Translations under genes and position numbers: made by a program
Shown here: in pieces, positions 21,472 through 30,478 of the stretch
Layout of the letters: every line of letters starts with the position of its first letter
How positions within the stretch are numbered: the first letter of the stretch is position 1
Source of the DNA: Lepidodermella squamata
Taxonomy: Eukaryota; Gastrotricha
Assembly: GCA_047495785.1 (NCBI GenBank)
Contig: JBLDXI010000046.1
Location: forward strand, 186,001 to 250,000
Direction of reading: 5' to 3'
Length of the DNA: 64,000 bases
Notes under the pieces: model-generated
Database searches by the model: none
Told to the model about the DNA's origin: nothing
The model's input: only the letters and a program-made list of their open reading frames with translations

Positions 21472-22016
21472 TCAAAAAACCCAGCCGTGCTGGCGGCATT
21501 CTCGTGCAATGTGACTTGGATTTTTGCACTTGAAGCACCTGAGATCAGGACAGTCGCGTGCGTAGTGGCCAGATTTATGGCACGTGCGGCATTTGTGTCC
21601 TCGTTTCTTCTGGACATCGCCAGTGTCCTCGTTTTCGCCGTCCGATTCACTGTCCTCATTTTCAGACACGTCCTTTCTTCTGGACATCGGTGTCCTCGTT
21701 TTCAGACACGTCGTTCTCCTCGTTTCCAGACGCCGGGGGGAGCGACCGGTGGTCGAGACGGGCGAGAGACGAATGAAACGAATGAAATCGAGGCGGAACG
21801 AGCCGGTAGGCGAGTCGAGACGAGATTTTACGAGGTGAATGGAGTACTCGATCTATACGATCGCTAATCTCCAGCGATTGCACCATTCGGTGACCCGCAG
21901 GCGCCTTTGCAGGCGGCGTAGTTCACACCATGCGCCCAGTTGAGCGCTTCGTCGGCAAATGTTCCCTTCGCGACGCGATGGGAGCCGTCGTCTGGCTTGG
22001 AATCCTTCGGCTGCAT
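21472..22016 (-). pseudogene. CCHC zinc-knuckle protein gene, frame-broken or incompletely resolved
   Basis: The minus-strand frame at 21687-21472 encodes an acidic, repetitive stretch (DVSENEDSESDGENED) followed by two perfect CCHC zinc knuckles, CRTCHKSGHYARDC and CFKCKNPSHIAREC, ending RQHGWVF. The preceding frame (21886-21662) ends in a duplicated unit (NDVSENEDTDVQKKG) that runs into the second frame only if one base is shifted near 21670. Further upstream an ATG at 22015 opens a 50-codon frame (MQPKDSKPDDGSHRVAKG...). Such knuckles occur in retroelement Gag proteins and in cellular CNBP-like RNA-binding proteins; acidic repeats without any pol gene nearby do not decide between them. The break could be a short intron, a sequencing error or decay. 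Confidence 0.5.
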
Positions 22017-22244
22017 TTCTGCAGCGTAAAAAAAGAATAGGAGGGGTGAGACGTCAAAACTGCATAAATTTTTGACATTTTTCCTGCGGTTCTTTTATTT
22101 CTTGTGTCAATTATACCGCAATGTTAATAATCCGTTTAATAATTATTCACATTAGTTGGTTTTATTCAGTTACCTACTGTTGCACCAATTCCTCTCTTTC
22201 ACTATCTCTCGCTCTCACACATATTCGCAACTTCAACAGCAATT

Positions 22245-22959
22245 TCAGCTTGCAAATGGTGAAACCGTGTACGTTGCCTGATAAATCACATTGTTACCCG
22301 GAAGTGGGCTGCAGGCTGGGAACAGCTGACACGTTGCTCTAATCGTAGAGTGAACGAAATTAACACACTTCGGGTTCCTGACACAGAGCGTAGCGCAATC
22401 AGCCGGATTTGCCATGGCTGCGTGAAATGAAAGCTCAGGGTTCGAGCAGAAGCTGCCAGCTTTCTGGAAGTAGCTCATCGGAACACCGTCTATACGCGAA
22501 GGAAATGTAAGCATAGTTCAGTTCAACAAACAGTCTTAGCTTACTGTAGCCCCCAGGGTGAGTAGCGTAGTTGGCCTTGTAGCCATCTAGATATGGAGCT
22601 CCCGGGGTTAGCCTCCTATCCAAATTCATGTTAGTGACAGCTGTCGCGGCAACAAGTCTATCGTGGCACTTGGGGAACAGCATGCAGAACCCGTCATGCT
22701 TAGTGTACGTGAAATAGAAGCATCTGTGGTCGGCCAAGCACGCTTTTGCGCAGCCATCGGGTTGTGGTGTGAACAACATTTGCAAGTGTCCCTTAGCGCA
22801 ACGTATCATCGTCTGCTTCGTGAAAAGGCTGAGTGGCTGGGCTAAGAGATACAAACAAATGATCTATATCTGATCAGGAATTAAGTAAAAATTCAACTTA
22901 CTCTGCGCCAAGGTTACCGCTACCAGAGCCGAGGCAACGAATGTTAGCTGGAAAATCAT
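22245..22959 (-). CDS. Secreted protein with two PAN/apple-like domains (minus member of head-to-head pair)
   Basis: Exons 22959-22902, 22841-22545 and 22489-22245 join in phase to give 199 aa. The signal peptide is MIFQLTFVASALVAVTLAQ. Domain A (RCAKGHLQ...CAKACLADHRCFYFTY...CMLFPKC) and domain B (SFCSNPELSF...CATLCVRNPKCVNFVH...CQLFPAC) each show the PAN pattern C..C...C..F....C.L...C. PAN domains bind proteins or sugars outside the cell. The gene faces 23248-23898 across a 180-bp inverted repeat that includes the promoter and exon 1 of both. It has an intron between the two domains that the plus-strand partner lacks. Confidence 0.82.
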
Positions 22960-23310
22960 CGTGACGTTGGAATTAACGGAAAATTAAAATGTTGAGAATA
23001 TTCGAAAAAATGCTTTGAAGTGTTCTATGCCAATTGCACGAGCGGTAAATTGTTTGTTTAAACATCTGGCAATGTCTTTTTTCTTCGCCTTAAGCGAAAT
23101 TTCTGAAACGCATGTGATGACGGCGCCTTGGTGAAAGGCCAGATGTTCAAACAAACAATTTCCGCTCGTGCGATTGGCATAGAACACTTCAAAGCATTTT
23201 TTCGAATATTCTCAACATTTTAATTTTCGGTTAATTCCAACGTCACGATGATTCTCCAGCTAACATTCGTTGCCTCGGCTCTGCTAGCGGTAACCTTGGC
23301 GCAAAGTAAG
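22896..23310. repeat. Large palindrome: inverted repeat carrying promoter and exon 1 of both PAN genes
   Basis: The arm 22896-23072 and the arm 23131-23310 are near-identical in inverse orientation (a handful of mismatches by eye) around a spacer of about 60 bases. Each arm holds 5' flank, start codon, signal-peptide exon and donor site. Outside the arms the two genes are much less alike. Confidence 0.85.
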
Positions 23311-23898
23311 TTTGAATCCTATTTATACCTGTTCGACTATTGAATGCGATTCGGTAACTTAGCAAGCCCGCTCAGCTCCTTCACCATGACGCCGTCTCGC
23401 TGTAGTGTGCAGAATTTCAGATCGTACTCTGGACACAAAACGGCCGACAGTTGCGCCCAAGCCTGCCTGTCTGACGCCAGATGTTTCTTTTTCCTATACT
23501 ATTCGAAGTTGACGTATTGTTTGCTGTACCCCAATTGCGACAACAACCTGGTCGCTTTAGGAACGCAGGAGCAATCAACAATGCTTGGCTACAAGGCAAA
23601 CTACGCAACTCACCCTTTACTTGCTACTACAACTACGGAGAAACCCGTTCAAGTCACACTTCCGATGACTTATTTCCAGACGACTAGCAACTTCTGCTGG
23701 AATCCAGTGTTGGCAACAATCAACGGAGTGAAAGACACCGCTGTTTGCGCTACGCATTGCTTGAAGAACACGAACTGCGTATTTTTCGCTCTCTCTGCGG
23801 ATAGTGCCACGTGTCAGCTGTACCCAAGTTGCAGCCAAATCCCAGGCACCCATGTTGCTTACCAGGCAAAGTACAAGGTTTCACCTCTAGGCCGCTAA
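23248..23898 (+). CDS. Secreted protein with two PAN/apple-like domains (plus member of head-to-head pair)
   Basis: Exons 23248-23305 and 23363-23898 join in phase to give 197 aa. The signal peptide is MILQLTFVASALLAVTLAQ, one or two residues different from the divergent partner. Two PAN-like domains: RCSVQNFRSYSGHKTADSCA...CFFFLYY...CLLYPNC and NFCWNPVLATINGVKDTAVC...CVFFAL...CQLYPSC. They are joined by a Thr-rich linker (LLATTTTEKPVQVTL) that takes the place of the intron-containing junction in the partner. A candidate poly(A) signal (AATAAA) is at about 23979. Probably co-regulated with the minus gene through the duplicated promoter arm. An extracellular binding role is inferred. Confidence 0.84.
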
Positions 23899-24657
23899 AA
23901 AGGCCCGTAAAATAAGCCGGGAGAGTGTGAGAGATTGAGGTTGCGAAATGGGTTGAAAAATTGTAGAAATTGTAAATGAATAAAATCTGGAGTGTCGCCT
24001 TTTCTACTTTTTCACTTTAAGTTTATCATGTCGAGATTATAGGCCGGATTGGCATGCCATAGGTAAGTTGGCTAGGATACTTGTATTCGACCTTCATTAT
24101 CCGCATCCTGTCCGGCCGATGGAAATCGTCGAGGAAATAGACGGCGAGTTGATCGAGATAGAAAAAGCTCACAACCATCAGGGTGGCTTATAATCAATTA
24201 TCGATTTCTATTATCGATAGAACAATGTAAAAAAGGCTTTCACAGCTATCAACTGCGCACACTTTGATTTTAATTCAAAAGACTCCAATGTCAGTGCGCA
24301 AAGTAGGATGCTCGAATTGGGGGTACTTTCAGGCATTTTCAATCCCCAAGTTTTTCAGACCAAAAGGTCCCCCTGTGGTGTTTTCGGATATTCTTGCCGA
24401 GACGTCTCCATACGCCCGGTACTTCCGTTACTTCTCTCACTGGGCCGTACAACCTGGAGCCTTTGGCTGTGAGGAGTTTCTTGGCCAGGTTGTTTGAACA
24501 AAGCGAGCCAAGATCGATATATATATACTGACATTATTCATGCATGAAGATGAATCATAACTCGCCATTCTTAACTCGCCATTAATTTTACCGCCATCGA
24601 CCTTGCTCTCAGTCCGACCTACTGTTATTTGAAAACCTTTCAGCTTTATTCTGGAAA
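23899..24657. other. Intergenic with a coding-like segment and a dispersed repeat
   Basis: At about 24026-24193 (+) a 55-codon open frame reads SCRDYRPDWHAIGKLARILV through MEIVEEIDGELIEIEK to a stop. Its protein-like composition suggests an exon or gene relic, but I do not recognise it and found no start. The dispersed repeat at 24290-24390 follows. A TATATATATA run at about 24517 may belong to the LRR gene promoter. Confidence 0.3.
24290..24390 (+). repeat. Copy of the ~95-bp dispersed repeat
   Basis: Starts CAGTGCGCAAAGTAGGATGC and ends with AAAAGGTCCCCCTGTGGTG. It is the best match to the inverted copy in the ankyrin gene intron (6541-6645). Confidence 0.65.
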
Positions 24658-25482
24658 ATGAATGACTCTGAGTTTCTTAAAATTCTACGAAAACTGGAAA
24701 ATGACGATCGATCCTTACGAGAGATAGATTTGTCTGATTTCACAATCGAGTATGTTGTTACCAAAATGGATCATTCTGGTAACCCAATTTCGAAAAAAGA
24801 AACAGATGCACCTGCAACTAAACAACGTCAGCAAAAAGTTCTCAGGGCCTTGGAAAACAACACGGTGGTAACAGAGTTGAAAATTGGCGATGGTGAAGCT
24901 TGCATTAATGAGGTTTTGCGATGTCTACAAAATAATGCGCACATAAACTCATTGAGCTTGCACGGTGCAACAGTTGGGAGGAATCTCGCTGCTTTCGCTG
25001 GCCCTTTGGTTGGTGCGGCTGCATTTGGCGGCATCGGTGGTTTGCTCGGGGCAGTAGCAGCGTCGGTAGGTACTACTAGCCAGGTATCTTCACTGTGCTC
25101 GGTACTCCAACAAAACACCCTAACTAAGTTGGACCTCACCTGGACTGGCATTCACGACGAACATGCAGCGCAGATTTTCGCTTCTATACCTGTTCGCGGT
25201 TGTTTGAGCGTGTTGATACTGGACAGGAACTGGATAAAAGACGCGATTGTATCCGGGTTGTGTACATTTTTACGGAAGAATGCGTCTGTGGTGACCCTTT
25301 CAATCAAGCAGAATAATCTTAGTAAAGCTTCGGGGATCCTGATGGCTGATGCTATTCGCAACGGCTCTGGTATTCTGCATTCAATAGAACTTGGTGGCAA
25401 TACCAATCTTGATGTGGCAAATTCGGAATTGAAGTCCTTGCCGCAAGTTCGTGTCGACGGGGCGGCGTGCAATTTGATGTAA
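24658..25482 (+). CDS. Ribonuclease-inhibitor-type LRR protein with a glycine-rich hydrophobic insert
   Basis: Single exon, 274 aa, no signal peptide. Leucine-rich repeats of the RI/NLR type are visible: VLRALENNTVVTELKIGDGE, VLRCLQNNAHINSLSLHGAT, VLQQNTLTKLDLTWTGIHDE, LSVLILDRNWIKDAIVSGLC, FLRKNASVVTLSIKQNNLSK. Between repeats 2 and 3 (about residues 103-143) sits a hydrophobic Gly/Ala-rich stretch, NLAAFAGPLVGAAAFGGIGG and LLGAVAASVGTT, with GxxxG-like spacing that could enter or span a membrane. No NACHT, CARD or other effector domain is present. Poly(A) signal at about 25572. Intracellular sensing or scaffolding is a reasonable guess; no partner is known. Confidence 0.78.
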   Translation: MNDSEFLKILRKLENDDRSLREIDLSDFTIEYVVTKMDHSGNPISKKETDAPATKQRQQKVLRALENNTVVTELKIGDGEACINEVLRCLQNNAHINSLSLHGATVGRNLAAFAGPLVGAAAFGGIGGLLGAVAASVGTTSQVSSLCSVLQQNTLTKLDLTWTGIHDEHAAQIFASIPVRGCLSVLILDRNWIKDAIVSGLCTFLRKNASVVTLSIKQNNLSKASGILMADAIRNGSGILHSIELGGNTNLDVANSELKSLPQVRVDGAACNLM

Positions 25483-25715
25483 TTCAAACGAAAAATCTAC
25501 TTAACAGATTCATTTTGCTTTTACCGATAATTATTTGAAAATTGATGATTTATTGCTAATTAGAGTTTGGCAATAAAGATAAAGCTAAATTTATCTCCTC
25601 CATTCATGTTTCATCACCGACAAGCCGAACGTGATTTATTTGCATATGTTGACGTAACCCGTGCAAAATTGATAGTATTCAATTACAAGAAGCGCCAGGA
25701 GAAGAAGTTATAAAT

Positions 25716-27794
25716 ATGCTTAGTTTGTTCAAAACCATTGAAATGATATTTCTCGCAACGCTAGCTCACCTATTGCTTCTCAATGAAGCATCAAACGGCC
25801 AGCAGGCAATTCCCAAGCCATACCGTCTATCAGTGTATAGCTCTTTCATGATGACTGGGCTTGAACCTTCGACCTCGCAATGCTGCGTCTCTGCTACAAA
25901 ATACGTTGCCGATAATGTGAACAGCCGGTCGGACATTCTACCCGACTATCACCTCGATCTTTCAATCGACGACGAAAAGCTCAATGGATGGATGGGGCCG
26001 AGGCTTTTCATGAAATACCTGGAAAACTACGAAAAGCAAGCAGCGGATGGCCGGACCTATCTATCTCCAGTTATGCTTGGCCCGATGGGGGTTTGTAACA
26101 ACTTCGCTTTAGCCGCTAGGACCTTGGGATTCACGATGTTTTCGTCGGGTTGTAGCGGCTCCCAAATCTCGTGGAAAAGATGGTTATACCCGAATGTCTT
26201 CAGCATCCGTAGTCCAGGCGATGAGTACGCGATGGCGTGGATTAAGGTGGTTAAAGAGGTCGGAAAATGGAAGCAAATCGGAATCCTTCACGGCTCAGCG
26301 AACCCAAGCGATCTCGCCTCTACGTTACTCCTCGAAAGACTCTTCGTCCAACATGGTGTTGATGTGATCCACTCAGATGTAGCAAACGGGTACACCGAGG
26401 ATTTTGTAATCGCTGCCAAGAAAAGTAAAGCCCGAGTTTTCATCATTGGAGCTTCGCAACTAGGGTCATGTATTAACTTACTTTGCTGGGCCTATAAGCA
26501 TGGCATGCGGGCGCCTCATTACGCTTTCATCACCTCATTCTTCTGCTACATCCACCCGGATGCGGTAAACCAATGCCCGGTTGAAAATATCGTTTCAATG
26601 CTGAGGATTACTCTCTACGTCGGGTTTTTCACAAATCCAGCCAGGCCAATGGATGTACAAACCACTTTGGGGTACACAGCTCGACAATACGATGAGGCCT
26701 TTCTGAGATACGTCAATTTTACTAAATGCTTGGATTGGGAATTCCGACTTAACTGCCACGATTCTGCTATGACTGGATTGATCGCCCTCAATAGGACTGA
26801 AACATATTTGAGGCAAAAGTTCAACAAAACCATTCGGGATTTCAAAAACGATCCAGCTTTTATCACGCGTTTAATTGGAGCCAGTGTTACCGAGTCTGAA
26901 ATGATTGGGGTAATCCGGGGCCCGATAAGGTATTCGAGCTCACAAGACCTTATCGGCGATGCTGTATTCGTGGCACATCGCTGGTCTCAGAATTTAACAA
27001 AATCTCTTGTAAATGGGGTGCTATGTTTCCGAATGATTTTCTTGCCAAGTTTCATTCGGCAGCATGCAAATAACTTGAAGTATCAATCTAGCGGAGCGAG
27101 ACTATCGATTTTCAGAGCTGATACCGCGATGCAACCTGTTACCAGGACGAATTCGTTCGCCCCACTCACTAAGACTAATTCCTTAGCCCCACTTGTCAAG
27201 ACGAATTCGTTAGCTCCTCTTGCGAAAACTCCAAGTTTACGTACAAATTCAGCATTAAGGAGGCTCAGTTCAATCATACCTGAGGGGATCATGAACATCA
27301 TCAAACTGCAAGAGAGCCAGAAAGTTCAATATGGAACTTCTTTAATCTTCGTCATTTCACTCATTGGCGTGATCGTTTGGTCTTGTGCGCATCCCGTCCA
27401 GCTAATCACGCGCGTTTCGCCGCTACAGTTCGACGAGGAGGAGGATTCGTATTTTGAGATTCGAGACGAATTCTGCTACTCGCCGTATCAAATCTATTGG
27501 ATAGCTGCGTACCTTGTCATACACATTTTCCTGCTAATTATCGGGTGTATTTTCGCCTACGAAACACGTAAAGCTGATGTTAACAAGGAGTTTGAGATGC
27601 ACGTTAGATTAGCTAGATTGTCTGTTGTTAATGCTACTACCATGGTTTTGGCGACGATTTTGCTGGTGTTTTCGGTTCCAGGAGCTGGGGTATACTTGCA
27701 AGTAACAGTTTTCTGTTTCTCCTGCCTAATCTATGCTGTAAGCTCTGCGACCATTTCGCTTTATCCTGTATTCAAAAAATGTGAGAGGGTTTAG
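25716..27794 (+). CDS. Class C GPCR-related protein (copy 4) with in-frame loss of linker, TM1, TM2 and part of TM3
   Basis: One exon, 692 aa. Signal peptide and Venus-flytrap domain are complete (KPYRLSVYSSFMMTGLEPST; NVNSRSDILPDYHLDL; RWSQNLTK at about 432). The frame then jumps directly to SLVNGVLCFRMIFLPSFIRQ, which in the sister genes is the second half of TM3. About 120 residues are missing: the PPKD linker, TM1, loop 1, TM2, extracellular loop 1 with its cysteine, and the start of TM3. TM4-TM7 and the usual ending are intact. The second intracellular loop carries a tandem nonapeptide repeat based on TKTNSLAPL (about 470-505). The reading frame is open throughout, so it may be expressed as a 4-5 TM protein, or be a young pseudogene. 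There is no donor/acceptor pair that would restore the missing part. Confidence 0.85.
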   Translation: MLSLFKTIEMIFLATLAHLLLLNEASNGQQAIPKPYRLSVYSSFMMTGLEPSTSQCCVSATKYVADNVNSRSDILPDYHLDLSIDDEKLNGWMGPRLFMKYLENYEKQAADGRTYLSPVMLGPMGVCNNFALAARTLGFTMFSSGCSGSQISWKRWLYPNVFSIRSPGDEYAMAWIKVVKEVGKWKQIGILHGSANPSDLASTLLLERLFVQHGVDVIHSDVANGYTEDFVIAAKKSKARVFIIGASQLGSCINLLCWAYKHGMRAPHYAFITSFFCYIHPDAVNQCPVENIVSMLRITLYVGFFTNPARPMDVQTTLGYTARQYDEAFLRYVNFTKCLDWEFRLNCHDSAMTGLIALNRTETYLRQKFNKTIRDFKNDPAFITRLIGASVTESEMIGVIRGPIRYSSSQDLIGDAVFVAHRWSQNLTKSLVNGVLCFRMIFLPSFIRQHANNLKYQSSGARLSIFRADTAMQPVTRTNSFAPLTKTNSLAPLVKTNSLAPLAKTPSLRTNSALRRLSSIIPEGIMNIIKLQESQKVQYGTSLIFVISLIGVIVWSCAHPVQLITRVSPLQFDEEEDSYFEIRDEFCYSPYQIYWIAAYLVIHIFLLIIGCIFAYETRKADVNKEFEMHVRLARLSVVNATTMVLATILLVFSVPGAGVYLQVTVFCFSCLIYAVSSATISLYPVFKKCERV

Positions 27795-28141
27795 CCATTC
27801 GAAGCGGCAGTATTAATTATTAATATTCATACAGCAAATTATTCATATTGGAAACTGATTGAGTGTCTTGCGATTTAATTTATTTGATTGGAAAAATGAA
27901 CTGGCGAGTAAACTCAGTTTTTCTCCTCCGACGTGCTACGAGGGCGGTAATTTGTCTAGATTTAGCGAATATATATATGCCTAATCCAAGTGCCAAAATA
28001 TCAGGTTACGTTATGTAATCTCAATATCTCTAGCTAATCAGAAGGACTGACAAATTACGAAACATGTAAAAGACTCGATTTCACAATCATCCAAAGTCAG
28101 TTCGTCATCTTTTGCCAAATCATAAAATCGAGTTTCTAGAC
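27795..28141. other. Intergenic, upstream of receptor copy 5
   Basis: AT-rich spacer. An ATATATATAT run lies at about 27970. No gene seen. Confidence 0.35.
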
Positions 28142-30478
28142 ATGCGGCGTGCTGCATTTTTGTTTCAAGTTTTACTGGCTCTATTCGAAACTTTGAACGG
28201 CCGAGCAGCTGTTTTAAAGCCGTATCGACTATCAGTGTACAGTTCGTTTCTCATAACAGGTGCGGAACCTTCAACCTCACAGTGCTGCATAGCCGCCACT
28301 AAATTTGTAGTTGAACACATCAACAATCGAACTGACATTCTACCGGATTACACTCTCGATTTGTTTATCGATGACGAAAAGGTCAATAATTGGATGGGGC
28401 CAAGGCTTTTCATGAAATACCTTGACAACTACGAGAAACAAGCCGCGGATGGTCAGACCTACTTGTCACCAGTTATGCTAGGTCCGATGTCGGTTTGCAA
28501 CAACTTCGCCCTAGCTGCTAGAATATCAGGATTCTCCATGTTTTCAACACTGTGCAACAGCCCTCAAATTGCGTGGAGGAGGTCACTTTACCCGAATGTT
28601 TTCAGCAGCCGATGTCCTGCCGATGAGTACGCGTCTGCCTGGATCATGGTCGTTAAAAGGATAGGACGGTGGAAGCAAATCGGGATGCTTCACAACTCGG
28701 CTAATCCTAACGACATCGCTTCCACGCTACCCCTCGAACGATTCTTTGTTGAACATGGAGTCGATGTTATCTATTCGGATGTCACGATTCTTTACTCTGA
28801 CGATTACGTAATCGCTGCGAAGCAGAGCAAAGCTCGGATTTTTGTTGTTGGCTCATCGCAACTCGCGTCATGTGTTGCGTTGCTGTGTTTGGCTTACAAG
28901 CATGGGATGCGAGCTCCTCATTACGTTTTCATTGTCAATTTCTACTGCCACTTCCAACCTGAATCTGTCACCCAATGCCCATTCGAGCATATCATCGCAA
29001 TGTTGAGAGTAACTTTTTACGTCGGTACTTTCACGAATCCCTTGAGGCCATTAGACATGAAAACAAGCTTGGGATACACAGCTCGGCAATATGAAGAAAG
29101 GTTTTTCAAGTACGTAAATTATACTCGTTGCTTTGATTGGGAGTTTCGACTCAGTTGCCATGATTCAGCTATGACTGGGTTGATAGTTCTTAATAGGACT
29201 GAAACTTATCTGCGGCAAAATTTCAACAAAACCATTCGTGATTTTAAGAATAATCCGGAATTATTCACTCGTATTGTCGGCAACAGCGCAATTGAGCCTG
29301 AAATGGCGGGGGTGACTAGAGGTCCAATAAGGTATTCGAAATCCCGGGACATAATTGGGGATACGGTCTTCATAGCACAACGCTGGTCGCAAAATTTATT
29401 GAAACTATACTACACGATGGAAAGAATCGACCCAAAGATAACCTTGCCAACAAATTACTCAAATTATGAGTTGAAGCGATTCCCGACAAATGATACGCTG
29501 ATCTGGTTGACCAAGTCAGGCCGGCCCCCGAAAGATCTATCAGAAATTCAGCAAAGGGTAGTTGTCTACCCGGTGAAAACTATGATTGTAGCCATAGTGA
29601 TCTCAGGAATTTGTGTAGTTTATCTCCTTCTTTTGGCCGCCCTTTCGCTAAAGAGGAAATTATCCCGGCAATCTTCCTGTTACTTTGATTATCTTAACAA
29701 CGCAATCCTCCTTATTGGATGTCTATTCATGTGTGTCCAGTCAGTCTTAATGGTTGTTGGTATGAACTATTTCCCTGCGGAGTTGTGTAACTGGAGGAAG
29801 GTTTTCCTAATGCTTGGTCTTGCTCTAATCAACGGGGTTCTGTGCTTCCGAATGATATTTCTGCCAAGTTTCATCCGCCATCACGAAAATGGCAAAAATC
29901 CTCAGAAAAACGGTATGAAGAAAGATAATCGGCCATCATTTCGCTCCAATTCAGCACTTGGCGGCAGAATTTCAGTGATGAACGAGAATATTTCTGGAAA
30001 ATCAGGAGAAAAAAATGTCTTCTATGGCACTTTGTTCATCTTTGTACTGACGCTCGCTGGCTTGATCGTTTGGTCCGTAATACACCCAGTTCGGCTGTTA
30101 TCACGTATTTCGTCCCTTCAGTTCGATGACGAGGAGGATACGAATTTTGAGATTAGAGACGAACTATGCTACTCTCCGTATCAAATCTACTGGACAGCCG
30201 CATTTTTAGTCATCCATGTGTTCCTTCTAATTATCGGATGCATTTTCGCCTACGAAACACGTCATGCTAAAGTTGTCCTCGAGTTTCAGATGCATGTTAG
30301 ATTAGCTAGGTTGTCTGTTGTTAATGCTGCTACCATTGCTATGGCAACCATTTTGCTGGTCTTTTCGTTACCAGGAGCCGGGGTCTATCTTCAGATTTCT
30401 GTTTTAACTTTCTGCTGTTTGATGTATGCCACTAGCTCTGCGTCTATCGTCTCATTCCCAGTTTTCAAGGTTAAGTAG
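28142..30478 (+). CDS. Class C GPCR, GABA-B-receptor-like (copy 5), intronless
   Basis: One exon, 778 aa from the ATG at 28142; the codons before it in frame begin with a TTG and are not needed. Signal peptide MRRAAFLFQVLLALFETLNG, Venus-flytrap domain (KPYRLSVYSSFLITGAEPST; INNRTDILPDYTLDL), linker WLTKSGRPPKDLSEIQQR, TM1 TMIVAIVISGICVVYLLLLA, TM2 AILLIGCLFMCVQSVLMVVG, and ECL1 AELCNWRK. TM3 leads into FLPSFIRHHEN, a 60-residue basic intracellular loop follows, then TM4-TM7, ending SFPVFKVK. It keeps all the parts lost in copy 4, its closest neighbour, and so shows what copy 4 was. The residue after the cysteine in the putative ligand cleft differs from the GABA-B1 serine cluster (STLCNSPQI). 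Confidence 0.9.
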   Translation: MRRAAFLFQVLLALFETLNGRAAVLKPYRLSVYSSFLITGAEPSTSQCCIAATKFVVEHINNRTDILPDYTLDLFIDDEKVNNWMGPRLFMKYLDNYEKQAADGQTYLSPVMLGPMSVCNNFALAARISGFSMFSTLCNSPQIAWRRSLYPNVFSSRCPADEYASAWIMVVKRIGRWKQIGMLHNSANPNDIASTLPLERFFVEHGVDVIYSDVTILYSDDYVIAAKQSKARIFVVGSSQLASCVALLCLAYKHGMRAPHYVFIVNFYCHFQPESVTQCPFEHIIAMLRVTFYVGTFTNPLRPLDMKTSLGYTARQYEERFFKYVNYTRCFDWEFRLSCHDSAMTGLIVLNRTETYLRQNFNKTIRDFKNNPELFTRIVGNSAIEPEMAGVTRGPIRYSKSRDIIGDTVFIAQRWSQNLLKLYYTMERIDPKITLPTNYSNYELKRFPTNDTLIWLTKSGRPPKDLSEIQQRVVVYPVKTMIVAIVISGICVVYLLLLAALSLKRKLSRQSSCYFDYLNNAILLIGCLFMCVQSVLMVVGMNYFPAELCNWRKVFLMLGLALINGVLCFRMIFLPSFIRHHENGKNPQKNGMKKDNRPSFRSNSALGGRISVMNENISGKSGEKNVFYGTLFIFVLTLAGLIVWSVIHPVRLLSRISSLQFDDEEDTNFEIRDELCYSPYQIYWTAAFLVIHVFLLIIGCIFAYETRHAKVVLEFQMHVRLARLSVVNAATIAMATILLVFSLPGAGVYLQISVLTFCCLMYATSSASIVSFPVFKVK

